Source: Saccharopolyspora shandongensis
GTDB taxonomy: Bacteria > Actinomycetota > Actinomycetes > Mycobacteriales > Pseudonocardiaceae
Assembly (NCBI RefSeq): GCF_900106995.1
Contig: NZ_FNOK01000002.1
Span: 186,001 to 250,000, forward strand
Direction of reading: 5' to 3'
Length of the DNA: 64,000 nt
Positions 1 through 13,761 of the stretch are shown here, piece by piece. The first letter of the stretch is position 1, and every line of letters starts with the position of its first letter. Below the pieces are notes generated by a model. It was not told the origin of the DNA and did not search any database. It saw only the letters and a list, made by a program, of their open reading frames with translations. Both the position numbers and the translations under genes were made by a program.

Positions 1-39
1 CTGCGGATCAGCCTGCTCCGGCTTCTCGGAAGGTGTCAC
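1..39 (-). CDS. N-terminus of the gene downstream of gyrA (probably DUF3566 membrane protein)
   Basis: Thirteen codons are visible on the minus strand, starting at a GTG (MTPSEKPEQADPQ) with a GAAGGA ribosome-binding site six bases upstream. The reading frame runs off the window edge. In actinomycetes the gene that follows gyrA usually encodes a DUF3566 transmembrane protein with a disordered, proline- and glutamate-rich N-terminus, which fits this fragment. The assignment rests on position and composition only; no diagnostic domain is inside the window. Confidence 0.45.
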   Translation of the reverse strand, partial: MTPSEKPEQADPQ

Positions 40-93
40 GAGCGATCCTTCGATGATCGTCGGCGGCGTTGTGCGACGTGGTCTCCCACGGTT

Positions 94-2589
<2,496 letters not shown>

Positions 2590-2638
2590 GCTCGTCCTTC
2601 GCTTTCCGGGAAGTTCGGGGGCTTAGCGGCGCGTGGCA

Positions 2639-4969
<2,331 letters not shown>

Positions 4970-4972
4970 CTA

Positions 4973-5623
4973 CTAGCCGTAGGTGTCCCGCGGGCCACGT
5001 CCGGAAATGTGGCGGGGGCCGTGTCGCCAGCTGGGGGCCGCCGGGCCCTGCACCTTGATCCGGCGCACCACGTCGCTGCCGACGCCGTCGCTGATCCGCT
5101 TCAGGATCTGGCGCTGGAGCAGGCGCAGCTGGGTGGCCCACGCGGTGGACTGGGCCTGGACGGTGAGCTCGCCGTCTTTCAGCGCCACCGGCTTGGTGTG
5201 CTCGGCGACGTCGCTGCCGACCAGGGTGGCCCACTTGGCGAAGACCTGGCCGCCGGAGAGGTGCTCGGTCCAGCCGCGCTCGCTGGCGATCCGCGCGGCC
5301 AGCCGCCCCAACGGCTGCGGGTCGCGGTCGTCCGGGCGAGGCCCCGACCAGCCACGGCGGCGGCGCGTCCGGACGCCACCACCTTTCTTCTTGGCGTCGC
5401 GGCGGCGGGCGGCGGACTGCTCGCGAGCGGCCTGCAGGGCGGCCCGGGCGAGGTCCGGCCCGGACAGCGCGGCGCCGTCGGACCCGACCGGGACCTGTGC
5501 TGACGCCGCCGAGTTATCCACACCATCCACAGAGTTATCCCCAGATGTGGGCAAATCGACGGCCTTTTCCGCCTCTTCGATCACTCTGGGTGCACTTGAC
5601 GACCGCGAACGGTTACTAGACAC
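4973..5623 (-). CDS. dciA: DciA-type DUF721 protein (replicative helicase loader/operator)
   Basis: DUF721 proteins (DciA) recruit or load the DnaB helicase in the many bacteria that lack DnaC or DnaI. The 216-residue product has a disordered acidic N-terminus, a basic patch ([14 protein letters not shown]) and the C-terminal DUF721 fold ([19 protein letters not shown] ... [11 protein letters not shown]). I chose the GTG at 5623: it has GAGG six bases upstream and overlaps the recF stop (GTGTCTAG), which suggests translational coupling. A GTG at 5659 would add 12 residues. The N-terminal linker encodes DNSVDGVDN from DNA that contains four DnaA-box-like sequences. Confidence 0.85.
   Translation of the reverse strand: MSSNRSRSSSAPRVIEEAEKAVDLPTSGDNSVDGVDNSAASAQVPVGSDGAALSGPDLARAALQAAREQSAARRRDAKKKGGGVRTRRRRGWSGPRPDDRDPQPLGRLAARIASERGWTEHLSGGQVFAKWATLVGSDVAEHTKPVALKDGELTVQAQSTAWATQLRLLQRQILKRISDGVGSDVVRRIKVQGPAAPSWRHGPRHISGRGPRDTYG
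5514..5554. promoter_or_regulatory. DnaA-box cluster inside dciA
   Basis: Four DnaA-box-like 9-mers lie within 41 bases: TTATCCACA (5514-5522), CCATCCACA (5523-5531), TTATCCCCA (5535-5543) and TGTGGGCAA (5546-5554, reverse strand). The first is a perfect E. coli-type consensus; the others differ at one or two positions. They fall in the coding sequence of the disordered dciA N-terminus, about 4 kb from oriC. Binding is inferred from sequence only. Confidence 0.5.
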
Positions 5624-6788
5624 GTCGCACCTCGCCTTCGCGGACGTCGAATCGGGCACCGGTGAGCTCCGGCGGCACGTCCTCCGCCACCGCCGCGGTC
5701 ACCAGCACCTGCTCGGCGCCGGCGACCAGATCGGCCAGCCGGGCCCGGCGGCGGCGGTCGAGCTCGGCGAAGACGTCGTCCAGGATCAACACCGGCTCCG
5801 CGCCATCCTCGGTGAGCAGGTGGTAGGAAGCCAGCCGCAACGCCAGCACGAAGGACCAAGATTCTCCGTGGCTGGCGTATCCCTTCGCGGGCAGGTCGCC
5901 GAGCAGCAGTTCCAGGTCGTCGCGGTGCGGCCCGACCAACGACACGCCGCGCTCGAGCTCCTGCGGCCGGACCCGCTCCAGCTCGGTGAGCAGGGCCGAT
6001 TCCAGTTCGGCCGGGTCGGCGGCCTTGCCCAGCGGCACGCCGCAGCCGGCGGGAAGCGACTCGCCGAGACTGCTGCGGTAGCGGACGTCGGCCACCCGAC
6101 CGGACGGCAAGGTGGCCTCGTCGGTGGCCGCGACGTTGGCATATGCGCTGGTCACGTGCGGTGCGATGGCGGCGACCAGGTCGAGCCGGCCGGCCAGCAG
6201 CTCGGCGCCGCAGCGGGCCAGGTGGCCGTCCCAGACCTCCAGCGTCCGCACGTCCGCCGAACCGCCGCCCCGCCGCGCCGCGCCCGCGGACTTCAGCAGG
6301 GCGCTGCGCTGCTTGAGCACCCGGTCGTAGTCGGCGCGAACGCCCGCGTACCGGGGTGACCGCGAGACCAGCAGGTCGTCCAGGAACCGGCGGCGCTCGC
6401 CCGGATCGCCGCGGACGATCGCGAGGTCCTCCGGCGCGAACAGCACGGTGCGCAGGATGCCCAGCACGTCGCGTGGCTTCGCGACGGCACCGCGGTTGAT
6501 CCGCGCGCGGTTGGCCTTGCCCGGCGTGATCTCCAGTTCGACCAGCAGCTCGCGCCCGCTGTTGACCACGGCGGCCCGCACCACCGCGCGCGCCGCGCCG
6601 TCGCGGACCAGCGGCGCATCGGTGGAGACGCGGTGCGAGCCGAGGGTCGCGACGTACCCGATCGCCTCGACCAGGTTCGTCTTGCCCTGTCCGTTGGACC
6701 CGACCAGCACGGTGATGCCCGGCTCCAGGGCCAGGTCGGCGTGCGGCCAGGACCGGAAGTCGGTCACTTGCAAATGACGGACGTACAC
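5616..6788 (-). CDS. recF: DNA replication and repair protein RecF
   Basis: SMC-like ATPase that acts with RecO and RecR to load RecA at gaps in single-stranded DNA. The 390-residue protein starts [14 protein letters not shown], typical of RecF. It has a Walker A motif (GSNGQGKTN), the RecF signature [11 protein letters not shown] and a Walker B/D-loop segment ([11 protein letters not shown]). The start is a GTG at 6788 with a weak GGA upstream; in-frame sequence farther upstream is repeat DNA. The gene sits in the conserved dnaN-gnd-recF-dciA-gyrB order and overlaps dciA by eight bases. Confidence 0.96.
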   Translation of the reverse strand: MYVRHLQVTDFRSWPHADLALEPGITVLVGSNGQGKTNLVEAIGYVATLGSHRVSTDAPLVRDGAARAVVRAAVVNSGRELLVELEITPGKANRARINRGAVAKPRDVLGILRTVLFAPEDLAIVRGDPGERRRFLDDLLVSRSPRYAGVRADYDRVLKQRSALLKSAGAARRGGGSADVRTLEVWDGHLARCGAELLAGRLDLVAAIAPHVTSAYANVAATDEATLPSGRVADVRYRSSLGESLPAGCGVPLGKAADPAELESALLTELERVRPQELERGVSLVGPHRDDLELLLGDLPAKGYASHGESWSFVLALRLASYHLLTEDGAEPVLILDDVFAELDRRRRARLADLVAGAEQVLVTAAVAEDVPPELTGARFDVREGEVRRV

Positions 6789-6826
6789 GACGATCCAACT
6801 TACTTCGCTGAAGAGCGGGAGATTTG

Positions 6827-6990
6827 CATAGCGGTGCAAGTAGCGGAACCTCAGGGGTCTTCTCGGCTCCGGGATCCCCGACACACGTATGTCCAATACG
6901 ACGCGTCGGGGCTGTCCTCGCGAGAAGACCCCTGAGAACCCGCGGCGGTGCCGGTTGCGCAGGTGGGCTAAGCGGCTCCGCCGCTTGCGG
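6827..6990 (+). repeat. Dispersed structured repeat family R1, copy 1
   Basis: Shares end motifs with four other copies in this window (near 10.7, 22.2, 54.8 and 58.3 kb). The left end resembles TAGCGGTGCGGGTAGCGG followed by AACCTCAG. The right end is CTGAGAACCCGCGGCGGTGC, then AGGTGGGCTAAGCGGC and a small AAGCGGC/GCCGCTT hairpin. Inside, the 16-base arms at 6850-6865 and 6921-6936 are perfectly complementary, and an inner CCCCGAC/GTCGGGG pair lies at 6876-6882 and 6905-6911. No coding capacity is evident. Confidence 0.75.
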
Positions 6991-6997
6991 CAGCTCC

Positions 6998-7028
6998 CGT
7001 CTCCGCGACGTTGCGCGTCGCGGAGACG
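6998..7028. terminator. Perfect 13-bp stem-loop next to repeat copy 1
   Basis: CGTCTCCGCGACG at 6998-7010 pairs perfectly with 7016-7028 around a five-base TTGCG loop. There is no T-tract, so it may be a GC-type terminator or simply part of the structured repeat region. Confidence 0.4.
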
Positions 7029-7131
7029 CACTACCACCGAAAGCGGCTGCGCCGCTTGCCTGACGCTGACCGCGTGAACGACCGCGTCGATCCACTGTCG
7101 GCAAGTCGACAAATTGCCTTAGCGACATGTG

Positions 7132-7185
7132 CCCTTCCGGGCCTGGGGGTGATTTGTCGACAAATCGACCCGGGCCCGAGAAGGG
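7132..7185. terminator. Large inverted repeat downstream of gnd with GATTTGTCGACAAATC core
   Basis: Outer arms CCCTT/AAGGG and GGGCC/GGCCC bracket a perfect 16-base palindrome, GATTTGTCGACAAATC (7151-7166). It lies 7 to 60 bases beyond the gnd stop codon, so transcription termination is plausible. The central palindrome could also be a protein-binding site. A related sequence, AAGTCGACAAAT, occurs at 7103-7114 and again at 22072-22083. Confidence 0.45.
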
Positions 7186-7191
7186 TCGTGA

Positions 7192-8079
7192 TCAGTCCTC
7201 GGTCGTCTGCACGGCGTGGCCGCCGAACTGGTTGCGCAGCGCCGAGACCGCCTTCATCGCCGGCGAGTCCTCCTGCCGCGAGGCGAACCGCGCGAACAGC
7301 GAGGCGGTGATCACCGGGGTCGGCACGGCGTTGTTGATCGACTCCTCGACCGTCCACCGGCCCTCGCCGGAGTCGTTGACGTAGCCGCGCAGCTCGGTCA
7401 GCTCCGGGTCCTCCTCCAGCGCGCGGACCAGCAGGTCCAGCAGCCAGGAGCGGACCACGGTGCCGCGGCTCCACGCCTTGATCGTCTCCGGCACGTTGGT
7501 GACCACGCCCGACGCGGACAGCAGCTCGAAGCCCTCGGCGTAGGCCTGCATCAGGCCGTACTCGATGCCGTTGTGCACCATCTTCGCGTAGTGCCCGGCA
7601 CCCACCGGGCCGGCGTGCGCGAAGCCCTCCTCGCGCGGCCCCTCCGGGCGCAGCGCGTCGAAGATCGGCATGGCGCGCTCGACGTCCTCGGCGTCGCCAC
7701 CGGCCATCAGGCCGTAGCCGTTCTTGGCGCCCCACACCCCGCCGGAAACGCCGACGTCGAGGTACTTGATGCCGTGCTCGGCGAGCAGCGCCGCGTTGGC
7801 CTGGTCGTCGGTGAACTTCGAGTTCCCGCCCTCGATCACCAGGTCACCGGCGGACAGCAGCCCGGCCAGCTCCTCGACCGTCTGACGCGTCGGGTCGCCG
7901 TGCGGCACCATGATCCAGACGATCCGCGGGCCGGCCAGCTTCTGCACCAGCTCCGCGATCGACGCGACATCGCTGACGTCCGGGTTGCGGTCGTAACCGA
8001 CGACGTCGTGACCGGCGGCGCGCAGCCGCTCACGCATGTTGAAACCCATTCGGCCGAGACCGACAAGTCCGAGTTGCAC
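7192..8079 (-). CDS. gnd: 6-phosphogluconate dehydrogenase, decarboxylating (short form)
   Basis: Oxidises 6-phosphogluconate to ribulose 5-phosphate and CO2 in the pentose phosphate pathway, making a reduced dinucleotide. The 295-residue product begins LGLVGLGRMGFNMRERL, an N-terminal Rossmann nucleotide-binding motif. It has the family motifs VSGGVWGAKNGYGLMAGG and the catalytic-lysine segment GAGHYAKMVHNGIEYGLMQ. The length fits the short Gram-positive class. The GTG at 8079 is preceded by GGGAG; upstream in-frame residues do not resemble the family. Placement between dnaN and recF is normal for actinomycetes. Confidence 0.95.
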   Translation of the reverse strand: MQLGLVGLGRMGFNMRERLRAAGHDVVGYDRNPDVSDVASIAELVQKLAGPRIVWIMVPHGDPTRQTVEELAGLLSAGDLVIEGGNSKFTDDQANAALLAEHGIKYLDVGVSGGVWGAKNGYGLMAGGDAEDVERAMPIFDALRPEGPREEGFAHAGPVGAGHYAKMVHNGIEYGLMQAYAEGFELLSASGVVTNVPETIKAWSRGTVVRSWLLDLLVRALEEDPELTELRGYVNDSGEGRWTVEESINNAVPTPVITASLFARFASRQEDSPAMKAVSALRNQFGGHAVQTTED

Positions 8080-8232
8080 CGGATCTCCCTCTGCGAGCTG
8101 TGTATCGACTGGTTGGTCGGCGCGGGTGGCCGGCCGCGGGGTGAGGACCTTCACCAGCTGAATCGATCCGACCGGAGCCTAGCCATCGACGGCAGCGGCT
8201 CCGGCCGGGCAGTGCGCCGGATGTGACCCAGA

Positions 8233-9357
8233 TCAGCCCGGCAGGCGGACCGGCATCAGGAGGTAGAGGTAGCCCTCCGCCACTTCGCCGTCCTCGCCGA
8301 CCGGCTTGACCAGCGCGGGGCGGTTGGCGGTGGTGAACTGCAGCTGGGCGCGCTCGGTCTTCATCGCGCCCAGGCCGTCGAGCAGGTAGGCCGGGTTGAA
8401 GGCGATGGTCAGCGGCTCGCCGGAGAGCTCGATCGCGAGCTCTTCCTCGGCGCTGCCCTCGTCGTCGCCGCCAGCGGTCAGCCGCAGCAGCCGGTCGGAG
8501 AACTCCAGGCGCACCTGGGTGCCGCGCTCGGCGACCAGCGACACGCGCTTGATCGCCTCGACCAGCGGTGCGACGTCGACGTTGGCGGTCACCGCGCTCT
8601 CGGCGGGCAGCAGCTGGCGGTACTTCGGGAACTCGGCGTCGAGCAACCGGGTGGTGTTGCGGCGCGCGGTCCCGGACAGCCCGAGCAGGCCGTCGCCGGA
8701 GGCCAGCGAGATCTCCACCTTGCTGCCGCCGGAGCCCAGCGTCTTCGCGGAGTCGGCGAGCGTCTTGGCCGGGACGAGCACCGCGGTGTCGTCCATCGAG
8801 GTGCCGGGCTCCCAGGTGATCTCGCGCATCGCCAAGCGGAACCGGTCGGTGGCGACCATGGTCAGCTTGTCGTTGTTGATCTCCATCCGGATGCCGGTGA
8901 GCATCGGCAGCGTGTCGTCCTTGCCGGCCGCCACCGCGACCTGGCCGACGGCTTCGCTGAACAGGTCGCCCGGGACGGAACCGGCGTGCTCGGGCATCGC
9001 CGGCAGTTCCGGGTAGTCCTCGACCGGCATGGTCGGCAGGCTGAACCGGGAGCTGCCGCAGGTGATGGTGACGCGGGAGCCGTCGACGGTGAGCTCCACC
9101 GGGCGGGCCGGGAGCGCCTTGGTGATGTCGGCCAGCAGTCGCCCGGAAACGAGGGTGCGCCCGCTGTTGTCGATCGCGGCGTCGATGGTGACCTGGGCCG
9201 AGACCTCGTAGTCGAACCCGGAGATGGTCAGCGCCTCTCCGGAACTCGCGTCGAGCAGCACCCCGCCCAGCACCGGAACCGGTGGCCGTGACGGCAGGCT
9301 GCGCGCGACCCAGGCGACGGCGTCGGCGAGACCGTCACGTTCCACGCGGATCTTCAT
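8233..9357 (-). CDS. dnaN: DNA polymerase III sliding clamp (beta subunit)
   Basis: Ring-shaped processivity clamp for the replicative polymerase, with three repeated clamp domains across 374 residues. Recognisable segments include [15 protein letters not shown] between domains 1 and 2 and [22 protein letters not shown] in domain 2. The protein ends in the typical LMPVRLPG. The start is an ATG ([14 protein letters not shown]) with AAAGGA six bases upstream; in-frame sequence farther upstream belongs to the origin region. It is the first gene left of oriC and is transcribed with the leftward fork. Confidence 0.98.
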   Translation of the reverse strand: MKIRVERDGLADAVAWVARSLPSRPPVPVLGGVLLDASSGEALTISGFDYEVSAQVTIDAAIDNSGRTLVSGRLLADITKALPARPVELTVDGSRVTITCGSSRFSLPTMPVEDYPELPAMPEHAGSVPGDLFSEAVGQVAVAAGKDDTLPMLTGIRMEINNDKLTMVATDRFRLAMREITWEPGTSMDDTAVLVPAKTLADSAKTLGSGGSKVEISLASGDGLLGLSGTARRNTTRLLDAEFPKYRQLLPAESAVTANVDVAPLVEAIKRVSLVAERGTQVRLEFSDRLLRLTAGGDDEGSAEEELAIELSGEPLTIAFNPAYLLDGLGAMKTERAQLQFTTANRPALVKPVGEDGEVAEGYLYLLMPVRLPG

Positions 9358-9626
9358 GGGTGTCCTTTCGGTTCCAGCCGTGGCTCGGCTGCCGAGAACT
9401 GTGTGTCGAGCTGGAGCGAAGCAGCTCATCGGGTCGTTGTGCCTCGTGTCCCCGCAATGAGGGCGAAGCGATCCCCCACGAGCGCCGTGCACGCGAAGCT
9501 CGGCTCGAGCTCGACCCGGAGTTCACGCCGGCAGCCTCCGCGGGAGTTCCACCGTAGAGCGTGCGACGCGATCTCCGCATCCGGGTCCGAGCAGTTCGTC
9601 AGGCCGCCCTGGCGGTCCGGGCGGAG

Positions 9627-10082
9627 TTGTCCACTTATCCACCGAGCCTTCTTCTCTTTTTCTTTTTTCTTCAAAGAGAAGAAATGACCGCAGTAGTAAT
9701 AGGGCCTGTGAGTTGTGGGGACAAGTGTCGTTTGGGCTGGTCGGGTGGCGTGGTCGGGTGTGGATGAGCACGGGATGTAACCGGGGACTACGGCAACCGG
9801 GTGGTGGACAACTTCTGCCCCATCTCGATCCGTCCACAGCCATCGCCAGTTGTCCACAGTTCCATCCACAGTCGTCGACCCAGTTGTACCCATCCCCTGC
9901 CGGTTTTGGGCCCCTCCACCGATCGGGCTGTGGGCAAAGCTGTGAGAGCGTTGTGGTCAACCCGGCTCCGCTCTGTGGGCAGACCGCTCCAGCTTGTGCA
10001 CAGCTTGTGGATGGATTGGGGAAAACTCCAGGTCAGGCCTTGGGATGGAAAATCTGTGGACAGCCAGCGCTCCGGTGGACTT
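9627..10082. other. Replication origin oriC (DnaA-box array between dnaN and dnaA)
   Basis: DnaA-box-like 9-mers are dense here. Examples are TTGTCCACT/TTATCCACC (9627-9643), TGTGGATGA (9759), GGTGGACAA (9803), TTGTCCACA (9850-9858, perfect actinomycete form), CCATCCACA (9862), TGTGGGCAA (9929), TGTGGTCAA (9952), TTGTGCACA (9994), TGTGGATGG (10006), TGTGGACAG (10055) and GGTGGACTT (10074). They occur on both strands. The position between dnaA and dnaN is the standard actinomycete origin site, and gene directions diverge around it. Exact boundaries and functional boxes are inferred. Confidence 0.9.
9651..9681. other. AT-rich tract in oriC, candidate unwinding element
   Basis: A run of T and C bases followed by AAAGAGAAG is the most AT-rich stretch in this GC-rich origin. 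CTTCTCTTT (9651-9659) is perfectly complementary to AAAGAGAAG (9673-9681). It begins eight bases after the first DnaA-box pair. This arrangement suits a duplex-unwinding element, but it could also form a hairpin; function is inferred. Confidence 0.45.
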
Positions 10083-10692
10083 TTTTCCCGGAGGGGTGAG
10101 GCGAAGACCACCCTGGTCCCCAGAAAAGTTCGGCGCGCCAACGCCTTCCACAACTGCGGAGCGCGCTTGATCGACCTCGGAACGTGGTGATTTGCTGTCC
10201 CGGCGCGGCCAGCGACGGCTCGATGCGCGCGGTTGGCGGCCCTCGGAGCCCCGCGCGGAACCCGAATTTTTCTGCGAGAGCGGCCTGATCCGAGCCGGGC
10301 GGCCCAACAGAAACATCTCGCCGCGCCCGGCGGACTCCGGAATTACCCCCCGAGTCCCGAAGCGGCCCGAGGGGCGCGCTGCCATCCGCACTCGAACGCC
10401 GCCCCGCTGCGGGCTCGGCGGCGACTCACCGGACCGATGCCCTACGGCGCTCGACCGGAGAGCTTTCTGTTGGCGGGGGTGGCTCGCGGCAGGGTGGGGT
10501 GGCAGAAAGATTCGCCGCGCGAGCCGAAGGGAATCACACCGGGGACCGCGCGATAGCCCGGCACAGGCCATCTGAGCGGGTCGGCCCCTCTGACCTGGGC
10601 AGAAGCCGAAGCGCCAGGCCAAGATGGCCCGTTACCGCTTTTCCGCAAACGCGACTGCCACCGCGAAGCTCAACGTGACACGAACCTGAGCT
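10083..10692. other. Non-coding remainder of the dnaA-dnaN interval
   Basis: About 600 bases between the DnaA-box array and repeat copy 2 hold no recognisable gene. Short arginine/proline-rich frames exist on both strands, but none has a convincing start, ribosome-binding site or homology. I see no tRNA or other RNA gene. Confidence 0.6.
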
Positions 10693-10822
10693 GCCGCAAG
10701 CGGCGAAGCCGCTTAGCCCACCCTCGCAACTCGCACCGCCGCGGGTTCTCAGGGACATACTCAAGTCGGGGATCCCGGAGTCGAGAAGGCTTCTGAGGTT
10801 CCGCTACCCGCACCGCTACGCA
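10693..10822 (-). repeat. Dispersed repeat R1, copy 2 (inverted, shortened)
   Basis: The same end motifs as copy 1, in opposite orientation: hairpin CCGCAAGCGGC...GCCGCTT, then AGCCCACC, GCACCGCCGCGGGTTCTCAG, a shorter centre containing GTCGGGGATCCC, then CTGAGGTTCCGCTACCCGCA. The centre has lost part of the long stem seen in copy 1. It lies just beyond the dnaA stop codon. Confidence 0.75.
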
Positions 10823-10843
10823 GAAAACCCAGATTCCTAAGAA

Positions 10844-12550
10844 TCAGCGGGACTGCTGCTTGATGCGGGCGGTGAGCTCCTGGACGTGTTCGTACACGCG
10901 GCGCCGCTCCGCCATCTCCTTGCGGATCTTCTTGTCCGCGTACATCACCGTGGTGTGGTCGCGGCCGCCGAAGTACTGGCCGATCTTCGGCAGCGACGAG
11001 TCGGTCAGCTCCCGGCACAGGTACATCGCGATCTGCCTGGCCTGCGCCAGCGCCTTGGTCTTGCCTGGGCCGCACAGGTCGTCGATGGTCACGCTGAAGT
11101 AGTCCGCGGTCACGGCCATGATCGTCGGCGCCGTGATCTCCGGGGTCTGCGAGTCCGGGATCAGGTCGCGCAGCACGATCTCGGCCAGCTGCAGGTCGAC
11201 CGGCTGCCGGTTCAGCGACGCGAACGCGGTGACCCGGATCAGCGCGCCCTCCAGCTCGCGGATGTTGCGCTCGATCCGGGACGCGATGAACTCCAGCACG
11301 TCGGCCGGCGCGTTCATCCGGTCCTGGGCGGCCTTCTTGCGCAGGATCGCGATCCGCGTCTCCAGCTCGGGCGGCTGGATGTCGGTGATCAGGCCCCACT
11401 CGAACCGGGTGCGCAGGCGGTCCTCCAGGGTCCGCAGCCCCTTCGGCGGCCGGTCCGAGGACACCACGATCTGCTTGTTCGAGTTGTGCAGGGTGTTGAA
11501 GGTGTGGAAGAACTCCTCCTGGGTGCCTTCCTTGCCCTCCAGGAACTGGATGTCGTCCACCAGCAGCACGTCGACGTCGCGGTACCGGCGCTGGAACGCC
11601 ACCTGCCGGTCGTCGCGCAGCGAGTTGATGAAGTCGTTGGTGAATTCCTCGGTGGACACGTAGCGGACGCGCATCCCGGGGAACAGCCGCTGCGTGTAGT
11701 GCCCGACCGCGTGCAGCAGGTGCGTCTTGCCGAGCCCGGACTCGCCCCAGATGAACAGCGGGTTGTACGCGCGGGCCGGCGCTTCCGCCGCGGCGACGGC
11801 GGCGGCGTGCGCGAACCGGTTCGAGGAGCCGATGACGAACGTGTCGAAGGTGTACTTCGCGTTCAGCCTGGTCTGCGAGGTCGGCGGCGCGTGCTTCGGC
11901 GCGGTGAACGGCTGGCCCTGCGGCGGCTCACCCCGGCCGAAGGTCGGCCAGATCTCGTTGCCGTTCTCCTCGGCTTCCGGCTCGGGCGCGCTCTCCGGCT
12001 CGGCATCCGCCTCGTCGGCCTCCAGCGGCTGCGGGACCTCGCCGCCCGGCCACTTGAATTCGGCGGTCGGGAAGTCGATCTCCGGTGCCGGGTCCGGCGC
12101 GGCGTGCCGCCCTTCGACGGGCGGGATCGAGCCGGTGTGCGCGGTGTGGCCGAAGGTGTCGGTGCCCCGGCCGAAGCTCGCCGCCGGTGCGTAACCGGGC
12201 GTGGGCTGATCGGCGCCGGGCGAGGTGACGCGGCCGGACCAGGGGTCGGCCGGCGCGGGCGCCGCGACCGGGCGGGTGGGCGCGGGAACCGCGGTGTCCA
12301 CCTTCACCGCGAGCGACACGGCGCGGCCGAGGCGGCGCGACAGCGCGTCGGTGATCGGATCGCGCAGCGCGCGCTCGATGGCTTCCTTGGCGAAATCGCT
12401 GGGCGCGGCGAGCAGCGCGGTACCGTCCAGCAGACCGATCGGCCGGGTCACTCGCATCCAGGCGCGCTGCTGTGGTGAGAGGGTGCCGGAGGACAGCTCC
12501 TGCACCACCTCTTCCCAAACTCGACCGAGATCGGCTTGGTGGTCGGACAC
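10844..12550 (-). CDS. dnaA: Chromosomal replication initiator DnaA
   Basis: AAA+ initiator that binds DnaA boxes and opens oriC. The 568-residue protein has domain I (about 1-85), a long acidic/proline-rich linker (about 90-235, typical of actinomycetes) and an AAA+ domain with Walker [10 protein letters not shown] (about 269-277) and Walker [14 protein letters not shown]. The C-terminal DNA-binding domain has the signature [11 protein letters not shown]. The start is a GTG ([12 protein letters not shown]) with GGAG nine bases upstream; the 21 extra in-frame residues upstream look non-coding. It is transcribed toward oriC, against the rightward fork, as usual. Confidence 0.98.
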   Translation of the reverse strand: MSDHQADLGRVWEEVVQELSSGTLSPQQRAWMRVTRPIGLLDGTALLAAPSDFAKEAIERALRDPITDALSRRLGRAVSLAVKVDTAVPAPTRPVAAPAPADPWSGRVTSPGADQPTPGYAPAASFGRGTDTFGHTAHTGSIPPVEGRHAAPDPAPEIDFPTAEFKWPGGEVPQPLEADEADAEPESAPEPEAEENGNEIWPTFGRGEPPQGQPFTAPKHAPPTSQTRLNAKYTFDTFVIGSSNRFAHAAAVAAAEAPARAYNPLFIWGESGLGKTHLLHAVGHYTQRLFPGMRVRYVSTEEFTNDFINSLRDDRQVAFQRRYRDVDVLLVDDIQFLEGKEGTQEEFFHTFNTLHNSNKQIVVSSDRPPKGLRTLEDRLRTRFEWGLITDIQPPELETRIAILRKKAAQDRMNAPADVLEFIASRIERNIRELEGALIRVTAFASLNRQPVDLQLAEIVLRDLIPDSQTPEITAPTIMAVTADYFSVTIDDLCGPGKTKALAQARQIAMYLCRELTDSSLPKIGQYFGGRDHTTVMYADKKIRKEMAERRRVYEHVQELTARIKQQSR

Positions 12551-13158
12551 CGCCTTGCTCCCCTCCCCTCGCTCGCGCAGCCCCCGGTTGCGGTCCCGGG
12601 GCCTGGCTCCCACGATGCTCGGGCGCGTTCGGTGTCACGGGACGGTGGGGCCAGACTCTTGTGGACACCTGTTCGAGCAGGTGTCCACAGAGTTGTCCAC
12701 AACTTGTGTATGAAGGTACGGCAGGCCGGTCCGGTGATCCCCCCTGGGGCCGTCGTACCGCTGCGATCCAGGTCAGGGCATCCCCGCCGAGGCCGGTGCT
12801 CCCATCCACCGGTCGCGAATCGCAGGGGGGCACGCTAACAAGGTCACGCCACGCTTACAAGCGAGTCCCGGAGATGCCGGGAAGATCGCGATGTGGCAGC
12901 CTGTGGACCGTCAGCGCGCGGGCTCCCGCTTCTATTCGACGACCCCGGTTAAGCGCTCCTCGTCGCCAGTGCGTACCCTCGAACAGTCCCCCGCTTCCTG
13001 AGCGGGCACGTCGCTGCGCCGAGATTCCGGCGCCGTGCACCGCTCGGTGTTGCCGATCGCCGCACGTCCGGCGACTGCGGCTCGCGAGGCAGGGACACCT
13101 TGACCGAACCGTGGTTCACCGTGGCCATCGGTGCCTGTAGTAACCGGGAGATCCGACC
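12551..13158. promoter_or_regulatory. Divergent promoter region between dnaA and rpmH
   Basis: About 600 bases without a gene separate the divergent dnaA and rpmH starts. The dnaA-proximal part holds a DnaA-box-containing inverted repeat (12660-12701). Nearer rpmH, TACCCT at 12974-12979 resembles the -10 elements seen before pcnA and the leuS leader, but the matching -35 is weak. Nothing else is recognisable. Confidence 0.6.
12660..12701. promoter_or_regulatory. DnaA-box inverted repeat upstream of dnaA (probable autoregulatory site)
   Basis: TGTGGACACCTG (12660-12671) and its exact complement (12678-12689) flank a six-base TTCGAG spacer, and each outer end resembles a DnaA box. A perfect TTGTCCACA follows at 12693-12701. 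The cluster lies about 110 bases upstream of the dnaA start, where DnaA autorepression acts in many bacteria. Binding is inferred. Confidence 0.6.
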
Positions 13159-13302
13159 GTGAGCAAGGGCAAGCGCACTTTCCAGCCGAACAACCGCCGC
13201 CGTGCCAGGAAGCACGGGTTCCGGCTGCGCATGCGCACTCGGGCCGGCCGGGCCATCGTGGCCTCGCGCCGTCGCCGGGGTCGCGCGCAGCTGACTGCCT
13301 GA
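13159..13302 (+). CDS. rpmH: 50S ribosomal protein L34
   Basis: A 47-residue basic protein beginning GTG-encoded [20 protein letters not shown] and ending [11 protein letters not shown], an unmistakable L34 sequence. GGGAG lies eight bases upstream. It starts the rpmH-rnpA-yidD-yidC-jag series, with rnpA beginning 12 bases after its stop. Confidence 0.97.
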   Translation: MSKGKRTFQPNNRRRARKHGFRLRMRTRAGRAIVASRRRRGRAQLTA

Positions 13303-13314
13303 TCGCGTCCGGCC

Positions 13315-13761
13315 GTGCTTCCCGCGGCAGCCCGGCTGACCAAGAACCAGGAGTTCCGCCTGGTGGTCCGTCGTGGCCGTCGGGCCGGTCGGTCCCGATT
13401 GGTGGTCCACGTGTTGCGCGCGGACCAGGCACGGGACCTCGGCCCGCATAGCACCGGCGAGGCCTTACCGGAAGCCGAGGCGAATACGGCACCCACCCGG
13501 AAATCGGATATCACGACCCGGGTGGGTTTTGTCGTGAGCAAGGCTGTGGGCACGGCGGTGATCCGGCACCGGGTCACTCGCCGACTCCGGCACTTGATGC
13601 GCGACCTCTTGCCCGCGTTGCCCGCTGGCACACTGGTGGTGGTCCGCGCCCTGCCACCGGCAGCAGATGCGTCCAGCCGTGAACTCGGTGCGGACCTCGA
13701 CGCGGCGCTGCGCAAGCTCCGCGTCATCGCCCCCGATGTTCCGGCGACGGGTTCCAGTTGA
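13315..13761 (+). CDS. rnpA: Ribonuclease P protein component
   Basis: Protein subunit of RNase P, which trims 5' leaders from tRNA precursors together with the RNA subunit. The 148-residue product begins [20 protein letters not shown] and contains [20 protein letters not shown] followed by VTRRLRHL, a variant of the RNR RNA-binding motif. It follows rpmH by 12 bases, the classical pairing, and its stop overlaps the yidD ATG by one base. Confidence 0.95.
   Translation: MLPAAARLTKNQEFRLVVRRGRRAGRSRLVVHVLRADQARDLGPHSTGEALPEAEANTAPTRKSDITTRVGFVVSKAVGTAVIRHRVTRRLRHLMRDLLPALPAGTLVVVRALPPAADASSRELGADLDAALRKLRVIAPDVPATGSS

Larger units (their letters stand above)
6789..7191. other. recF-gnd intergenic region, highly structured
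   Basis: No gene is supported in these 403 bases. The stretch holds copy 1 of a dispersed repeat, then a 13-bp perfect hairpin, a smaller AAGCGGC/GCCGCTT hairpin near 7041-7057, and two palindromic elements built around GTCGAC (near 7100-7118 and 7151-7166). Arginine-rich reading frames on both strands here are composition artefacts. Confidence 0.7.

Noticed and set aside
10192..10575. Short frames on both strands in the dnaA-dnaN interval
   Set aside because: Arginine/proline-rich, no ribosome site, overlap each other, and lie in the expected non-coding origin region.
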